The notes beneath the pieces are model-generated. The model saw only the letters and a list, made by a program, of their open reading frames with translations, did not search any database and was not told the origin of the DNA. A stretch of DNA of 64,000 nt, from NCBI GenBank assembly GCA_963922205.1, contig CAWUHX010000168.1:77501-141500 (forward strand), written 5' to 3'. The number at the start of each line of letters is the position of its first letter. Positions within the stretch are counted from its first letter, which is position 1. The DNA comes from Romanomermis culicivorax. Taxonomy: Eukaryota; Nematoda; Enoplea; Mermithida; Mermithidae. A program made the position numbers and the translations under genes. Shown here one piece after another: positions 59,027 to 64,000 of the stretch.

Positions 59027-59780
59027 CGTAGTAATTAGTTACTGAATTAATTTCTTCTATAGAATTAGTTACTGAAATACCTTCGATGGATTTATAAGCA
59101 GCACCTCTTAAGATACTGATAAGATAATTGAATTTTTGAACCGAAGGGATGATTTGACTATGAACAGCTGATTCAAACGAGTCCCAAAACTCGGTCCACT
59201 TGAGAGGATCTCCATAGTATAATGGAAGTTGTAATTTGGGCAAATGGATGCTAAGCTGAGATTCTATGGGATTAATGACTGATGAAGCAGGAATTAAATT
59301 ATTTGTACTACTAGAAAGCAGATTTCCACGATTATGAAGTTGATTCAAAACTGATTTAATTTCCTTTACTTTTGATTCTAGATTACATATGGTTTCAGTT
59401 CCTTGACAGATATTATCAAGAAAATTTCCCGTCTGATTGGTCCATTTTTCATAAATAGTGATTTCAAGTGATAATTTATCTTGGGAAAGATTTTTCTGAA
59501 GTTCGAGCCACTCCTTCTTTTGGGTTGTTAATAGATCAACAGATGATTGGATCCTTTTTATAAAATTTTCTATAACAAAGATCAAATTTTCCAGATCAGA
59601 TATGTGCTCCTGATTATTCTTCTGCGGCCCTAACTTGATTTGTAAATCTGTTTGTTGCAGGTCAGTTAAACAACTGTGTAACCTCTTTTGTACCACTGTG
59701 ATGAGTTGCCTTACAGGAGAAGAACAAGAGACATACTGATTCTGGATATTTGATACTAATTGATTTTGATCGTTTTGCAT
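59004..59780 (-). pseudogene. BEL/Pao gag, N-terminal part, frameshifted
   Basis: ATG at 59780. The 258-residue frame has a helical N-terminus and then LPKLQLPLYYGDPLKWTEFW, SILRGAAYKSIEGI, the DUF1759-type capsid region of BEL/Pao gags. It then leaves frame at 59004. TGATTGCATCGTAGT occurs both at the break (about 59020) and near 58935, which suggests a deletion between short direct repeats. Confidence 0.9.
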
Positions 59781-59801
59781 TATGTATAAGATTATAATTA
59801 A

Positions 59802-59819
59802 CTCTCAGCAGGACCTCCA
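59802..59819 (-). other. Candidate tRNA primer-binding site
   Basis: TGGAGGTCCTGCTGAGAG on the minus strand, 10 bp inside the 5' LTR. TGG is the expected complement of a tRNA CCA end. The tRNA is not identified. Confidence 0.5.
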
Positions 59820-59829
59820 AATTAAATTA

Positions 59830-60243
59830 TGTTGTGATTGTACAGAGTAATGTGAAAAATACCTGTGATTTTGCTGTAAATAAGAAAAATAAACCTGATA
59901 CAAAATGACAAAAAGGTCCGTAGTTCAAATAATAAGATAAAGAAAAACTAACCGACGAATTACGAACTAATTTTATTCCGAATAATAAAAACCAACTAAA
60001 TTATTTTTTCTTATAACCGTAAAAGAAAAAGCGAGAATATATATACGTTCACAAAAAAGGGCGTAAAAATGGTAGCATGGTATTTAAATGTTACTCAAAT
60101 GTTGCACATAAAAAAGGCTTATAGATTTTTTTGATAGATTATAAAAAGGTCGATGGATAATAATTTTTTTGTAACTTTTTTAATGATCCCATTTTTTTTC
60201 TTTGATAACAACAAAAATTGTAAAAATCGCGGTGATCGCGACA
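59830..60243 (-). repeat. 5' LTR of the BEL/Pao element
   Basis: On the minus strand it runs from TGTCGCGATCACCGCG to TGTACAATCACAACA. Its last 56 bp recur at 56889-56944. Confidence 0.9.
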
Positions 60244-60483
60244 AGGCTTAGGCTTAGGCTCAGGCTTAGGCTCAGGCTCAGGCTTAGGCTTAGGCTTAGG
60301 CTTAGGCTTAGGCTTAGGCTTAGGCTTAGGCTTAGGCTTAGGCTTAGGCTTAGGCTTAGGCTTAGGCTTAGGCTTAGGCTTAGGCTTAGGCTTAGGCTTA
60401 GGCTTAGGCTTAGGCTTAGGCTTAGGCTTAGGCTTAGGCTTAGGCTCAGGCTTAGGCTTAGGCTTAGGCTTAGGGTTAGGCTC
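60244..60483 (+). repeat. Interstitial telomere repeat TTAGGC, tract 3
   Basis: About 40 units, same orientation as tract 2. Variants (GGCTCA, GGGTTA) cluster at the edges. Tracts 2 and 3 were probably one array before the retrotransposon inserted. Confidence 0.97.
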
Positions 60484-60671
60484 AAGCGAAGGTTAGTACG
60501 ATAGAACTTCTAGAAGTTGGGAAATTTTTCAAAGTTCGACTCTAGGTGCCAAATGAAACCAATTCGTTAACGTTGGGCCTGTTGGCCCGGCTCCGGGGCT
60601 TACTTTGAGAAATATTGAAAAGTGCTTTTTTCATTTTTTCTATTTTTCCCGATCAATTTTGTTTTTGACAG

Positions 60672-60885
60672 GGAGTTGAATGTTATGCGTTTGGTTTCGA
60701 CAAAGCCTACAAAAGAATAGCAGAGAGTCTGCCGATCAACAAAGCCAGTTATAGGTCGGTGGGTCGGGTAGCCATACACTTTATCCCAAACAAGGCGCAT
60801 TATAATGGTTCCACAAATTACCAGTCATATTACAGTTCGAAATATGATCTTCAATTTTTGGATGTTAACCAACATGCACTAGAAA
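60672..60885 (+). CDS. VWA/Ig locus, VWA2 exon
   Basis: After TTTTTGACAG, phase 0, it encodes GVECYAFGFDKAYKRIAESL, VGRVAIHFIPN, QSYYSSKYDLQFLDVNQ: the second half of a VWA-like fold with an alternating strand/helix pattern. Ends in phase 1 (GAAA|GTGAGT), matching 60950. Its natural upstream partner is a VWA1 exon. The only one upstream is 52306-52490, 8.2 kb away across the Ig exons and the retrotransposon. Confidence 0.65.
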
Positions 60886-60949
60886 GTGAGTTGTTACCAG
60901 AATGAGTATGTTAGCATTTTATATACAACAAAATTGTAAAAATTTTCAG

Positions 60950-61024
60950 ACCAGGTTGCCGACGAAGCCATCAATTTTGTTGTCGCTCAAATTCCAAAAG
61001 CTGCTTTCAAAACATGCCCTTCCC
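60950..61024 (+). CDS. VWA/Ig locus, Cys linker exon
   Basis: After AATTTTCAG it encodes ADEAINFVVAQIPKAAFKTC, PS, the last VWA helix and a linker Cys, parallel to exon 43874-43954. The donor CCC|GTAGAA gives phase 1 and leads to the Ig exon at 62029. Without splicing the frame runs on to TAA near 61085. Confidence 0.62.
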
Positions 61025-61229
61025 GTAGAAGTGAAAATAAAATTTATTGCTGCTGGCAGGACAAAACAGCTTGGAGAAAATTGAGAAAAAAAAATTAAGA
61101 AAAAAGTTGAAAAAAGGCATGTGCAAAGCAATAAACAAAAGGAAATAAAGTAAATGATTATGAAAAATAAAAAATGACAAACAAAATTCAAATGTTGAGA
61201 TGGGCAAAAGCAGCCACCTCGACTACGAA

Positions 61230-61810
61230 TGTTGTATTTGTGTGTGGGTCGGGTGCTAAGGAGTCGCTGGCAGGATTCGGATTCCGAGGTTCGTCCTTAA
61301 TGTACATGTTTCCCACATCCACGTTTACCCGATTAGCTTAATTTCTTGTACTTAAACCCCAGCACTAATTATCCCACCAGTTAAGGAAAGTCTAATTTCC
61401 TTAACTGTCTGCCTTATTACGTAAAGTCCAAAGGTGAAAATTTTCTACCTCTATATTTTACGCAATAAACAAATGATAAACTTACGTACAAACGATAATG
61501 GGCGAGAATTATAAAAAGTAAAAAAAATGAACAACTCCCACACACTGAGCAAGAGAAAGAAAGGCTGCGTGGTGGGAGGCGACGAATGGTGTGACTAATA
61601 GTGGCCAGTGAGGCACACAACTAGTATATAAAGTATATGTTAAAAGTGAACAATAAACAACAATGATGAGAGAGACCAGCGCACGCGTACCGACGTGCGC
61701 TACAGTAAGACGGCTGCTATTAGTCCGCTTTGCTCTCTCCACTTGCCACCTGCGGGCCTCATACGCGCTTTGACAAAACAACGAAAATCGGCGGAAAACA
61801 CGCTACAACA
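61230..61810 (+). mobile_element. ~550-bp TGTTGTA...TACAACA element, copy 5 (complete)
   Basis: Starts TGTTGTATTTGTGTGTGGG, ends GCTACAACA, and is flanked on both sides by CGAA, a 4-bp target duplication. Contains AGTATATAAAGTATATG (TATA-like) and GTGCGCTACAGTAAGACGG. TGT...ACA ends with a short duplication suit a solo LTR. Confidence 0.88.
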
Positions 61811-61846
61811 CGAATTGTTGCAAAAAAAGAGAGCACCTTTCCCGTT

Positions 61847-61920
61847 GCTCGGTTGGCTCAGTTGGTTAGAGCGTGCAGACGGTAGCCGCAAGGTCCCCGG
61901 TTCAAGTCCCGGACCGAGCC
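61847..61920 (+). tRNA. Degenerate tRNA-like sequence (pseudo-tRNA or SINE head)
   Basis: 74 nt with a perfect 7-bp acceptor stem (GCTCGGT/ACCGAGC), a 4-bp D stem (GCTC/GAGC) with AGTTGGTTA loop, an A-box (TGGCTCAGTTGG) and a B-box (GGTTCAAGTCC). The anticodon stem and T stem each have a central mismatch, and the loop ACGGTAG lacks T at position 33, so it is unlikely to be a working tRNA. If read normally the anticodon would be GGT. Confidence 0.6.
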
Positions 61921-61954
61921 TAACTTTCACTGAAGCGCCGTGTAGCAGGAAGAG

Positions 61955-62012
61955 GTTGCCTCAACACAAATATCAGCGTGATGAGAATAAGGGAAATTGA
62001 TCGGCATGTGAC
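61955..62012 (-). repeat. Terminal piece of the TGTCAC...GTGACA element
   Basis: The minus strand reads CTGTCACATGCCGATCAATT and CATCACGCTGATATTT, matching the starts of the copies at 2200 and 50351. It lies directly before the Ig exon. Confidence 0.6.
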
Positions 62013-62028
62013 AGTTTACTTTTTTCAG

Positions 62029-62298
62029 GCCGCCGAAGAGTATCTCTAATGATCTTCCAAAAATCGTTACAATATAGCAACAAGTTATACCTTCAATGCC
62101 GGCTGCAACCTCGTCCGAACAATCAAGTAGAGTATGAACTAATCGGAAATGATGAGACTGTTATAGATAGAAATACCGATGGTTTCTTCATGGTCAACCG
62201 TCCTCAAGGCAAAAAGTTTCGGAGCTTTAAATGCAAGGTCACTCTAAATCCTGGTCATTACATGATTAGTAGTAAATCTTATGCGGATTTCCATCAAA
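62029..62298 (+). CDS. VWA/Ig locus, Ig-like exon
   Basis: After ACTTTTTTCAG it encodes VSLMIFQKSLQYSNKLYLQC, QVEYELIGNDETVIDRN, GFFMVN and FRSFKCKVTLNPGHYM. It is the undamaged paralogue of 44074-44331: same phases, same order, two Cys, and a codon where the other has TGA. Ends in phase 1 (CAAA|GTAAAT), joining the VWA1 exon at 62454. Confidence 0.78.
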
Positions 62299-62453
62299 GT
62301 AAATATTTTTGTTTTACTTTTAATATTGTCACATTAGGCAAATTTTCAAGATTTCGAACTAATAAGATGATTGTATATACTTGATTCAAAAGCCTCAGGA
62401 GCTTGGATAGACAATTCTATTGGAATCTTATGTATTACTCATTGCTTGCGCAG

Positions 62454-62641
62454 ACACGTGCTATTGGTCCAATCTTCGTTCGATGGACGTTTTCTTCCTC
62501 TTTGATGATAGTGTTCAAAAAGAAGCGGTATCAGTAATCCAAAAAATAATGTCCAACTTTGAAATGTCGAACAGGTTTCAAACTATTGCTCGTTTTATAC
62601 GATACGGCTCCGCAGATATGTCATGGATGTACTGTCGAATG
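62454..62641 (+). CDS. VWA/Ig locus, VWA1 exon (copy B)
   Basis: After GCTTGCGCAG it encodes CYWSNLRSMDVFFLFDDSVQ and IQKIMSNFEMSNRFQTIARF. DNA over the first 45 bp is almost identical to 52320-52365, indicating recent duplication or conversion. Phase 1 in, phase 0 out (ATG|GTCAGT), as in copy A. The metal-site segment DDSVQ keeps one Ser. The partner VWA2 exon is presumably beyond the window. Confidence 0.72.
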
Positions 62642-62739
62642 GTCAGTAGTTTAAAATTTTCATAGGTTTCTGTAGTCTTTTCATTGTTGTGCAGCAGAAC
62701 ACAAGTGAGAATCTGTTTTCTCAGCTATAACTGTCACCG

Positions 62740-63305
62740 AGACTTAGATGTATAGGCTGCCGTTAATCCATTTTCTCCAAGTCACTCACATCCTGGCACG
62801 TGGTTGTTGGGCTTCCGCATTGTGTGCAAGCCCTATGCTTAACCACTGTAAGTCTAACTCTACTGCTGCCTCAAGAAAAATCTTGTCTCGTCCTATCTTT
62901 GACCATTGCCTATGTTTAACCATTGCACACCAGCCCTATGCTTAAGCATTGCAAATCAAGTTCCCCTTCACACTTAAGGCACCATACTTGAGGGAAAGTC
63001 TTGTTTTATCCCTGACCATTCCCTATGTTTAACCATTGCACCCAGGCTATATCCTTAAGCATTGTAGACCACCCCTATGCTTACGTATTGTGCACCAGCC
63101 TTATGCTTATGCATAATTAAGGACGAGTCTTCTCCTATACTTAACTACTGCCTATGTTTAACCATTGCACATCAGATTTCCCTCCTCCCTCAAGAAGCCA
63201 TAGATGAGGACAACTCTCATTCTATGCTTAACCATTGCCTTTGTTCAATCATTGGCCTACTGTCCCTATGCTTTATGGTTATATGCCTGCCCAATGCTTA
63301 ACCAT
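62740..63305 (+). repeat. CTATGCTTAACCATTGC degenerate tandem repeat
   Basis: TATG(C/T)TTAACCATTGC(A/C) recurs every 30-60 bp, alternating with short C-rich segments. Confidence 0.85.
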
Positions 63306-63309
63306 TGCC

Positions 63310-63810
63310 CGACATCATAGATGTGTCTGGGATGGGTCCATGATACATTCTGGACATGTCTTAGAAGAGTCATGGATGTATCTTGGACATGTCTGGAATG
63401 ATTAATGGACACATCCCAGACATGTCCGGAATGACTCTGGGAAGCATTCCAGACATGTCTGGGTTGGATCCTGGATTCATCCCAGACGTATCTGGAATGA
63501 TCAATGGACACATCCCAGACATGTCTGGGATGATTCTTGGAAGCATTCCAGACTTGTCTGGGTTGGATCCTGGATTCATCCCAGACATATCTGGAATGAT
63601 CAATGGACACATCCCAGACATGTCTGGGATGATTCTTGGAAGCATTCCAGACATGTCTGGGTTGGATCCTGGATTCATCCCAAATGTATCTAAAATGACT
63701 TATGGACACATCCCAGACATGTCTGGGATGACTCTTGGATGCATGCCAGGCCTGTCTGGATTGGGTCCTAGACTTGTCCTAGACGTGTCTGGGATGGGTC
63801 TTCGATGCAT
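63310..63810. repeat. 33-bp tandem repeat with AGACATGTCT palindromes
   Basis: The unit is built on ATCCCAGACATGTCTGG with ATGATTCTTGGAAGC or GTTGGATCCTGGATTC spacers. Three 33-bp subunits form a 99-bp higher-order unit. Perfect AGACATGTCT occurs at 63451, 63517, 63616, 63649 and 63715. Met/Asp/Ser-Gly-rich frames on both strands are repeat translations. Confidence 0.93.
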
Positions 63811-63819
63811 GCAGACACT

Positions 63820-64000
63820 CTGCCCATGTTATAGCATAGCCATATGTTCATGTTATAACACATATAAATTTTTTTCGAAAACTTTTCTACTAAGAAGTTA
63901 TATGTTATAACATAGCCATATTGTATAGCAAAGTAAAAAATTGATATATGTTATAACATGGGGCATGTTCTAACATGACATATGCTATAACATCAGATAT
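63820..64000. repeat. ATGTTATAACAT palindrome cluster at the window edge
   Basis: CATGTTATAACACAT, ATATGTTATAACAT and TGCTATAACATCAG, the same family as 54390-55390. Confidence 0.8.

Larger units (their letters stand above)
56889..60243 (-). mobile_element. BEL/Pao LTR retrotransposon, defective, inside telomere repeat
   Basis: Minus-strand element with a 414-bp 5' LTR (59830-60243), gag, zinc knuckles, aspartic protease and reverse transcriptase. Only the last 56 bp of the 3' LTR remain (56889-56944). The ends are TGT...ACA. AGGCT (AGCCT on the minus strand) lies at both outer edges (56884-56888, 60244-60248), a 5-bp duplication typical of this superfamily, although the repeat itself would give the same match by chance in register. 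RNase H, integrase and most of the 3' LTR are deleted. TTAGGC repeats continue on both sides in the same orientation, so it inserted into a pre-existing array. Confidence 0.92.

Noticed and set aside
63266..63910. Met/Asp/Ser/Gly-rich repeat frames on both strands
   Set aside because: Repeat of 33 bp leaves frames open on both strands; no start context or family.

Overview
This is a eukaryotic window, almost certainly nematode. It carries three tracts of the nematode telomere repeat TTAGGC, short introns with GTAAGT donors and TTTCAG acceptors, and AT-rich, extremely repeat-dense DNA. The genus cannot be fixed from sequence alone; the frequent CTACAGTA motif would suit a rhabditid such as Caenorhabditis. 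Most long open frames here are translations of satellites and are not genes. Splice-site and reading-phase reasoning gives two convincing multi-exon loci, several possible exons and many transposon remnants.

Layout. 1-1960: T-rich satellite. 2200-3623: a 1.4 kb dispersed element (inverted second copy at 49150-50351). 3886-7935: nested inverted repeats with long G and C runs. 8040-12470: A-rich tandem repeat, then T-rich DNA. 12785-22946: an eight-exon piggyBac-transposase-derived gene. I can splice it into an uninterrupted 592-codon frame, although its introns hold a 63-bp satellite, a ~142-bp satellite, a GTAGGTGG minisatellite, a SINE, a foldback and a heat-shock-element-bearing repeat. 23-28 kb: minisatellite, dispersed repeats, a ~205-bp array and a 650-bp polypurine tract. 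28352-28960: possible exons of an unrecognised plus-strand gene. 29.5-38.3 kb: ACTATAGTAGT-type, A-rich and TATAG satellites, with a few small possible minus-strand exons.

40.7-62.6 kb: a plus-strand locus whose exons encode repeated von Willebrand A-like and Ig-like modules. Exon phases allow the order VWA1 - VWA2 - Cys linker - Ig - VWA1. The copies are broken up by TATAG arrays, a 450-bp MITE, SINEs, mariner and LINE fragments, five copies of a ~550-bp TGTTGTA...TACAACA element, and two interstitial telomere tracts.

56353-60483: a BEL/Pao LTR retrotransposon (56889-60243, minus strand) sits inside a TTAGGC array with an AGCCT duplication on both sides. It is inactive: gag is frameshifted, two in-frame TGA codons interrupt the rest, and everything beyond the reverse transcriptase up to the last 56 bp of the 3' LTR is deleted. 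61847-61920: a degenerate tRNA-like sequence. 63310-63810: a 33-bp-period array with perfect p53-type half-sites.

The best leads are the intact piggyBac-derived gene that has lost one catalytic aspartate, the modular VWA/Ig locus, the retrotransposon lodged in telomeric repeat, and mobile repeats that spread heat-shock-type and p53-type sites.
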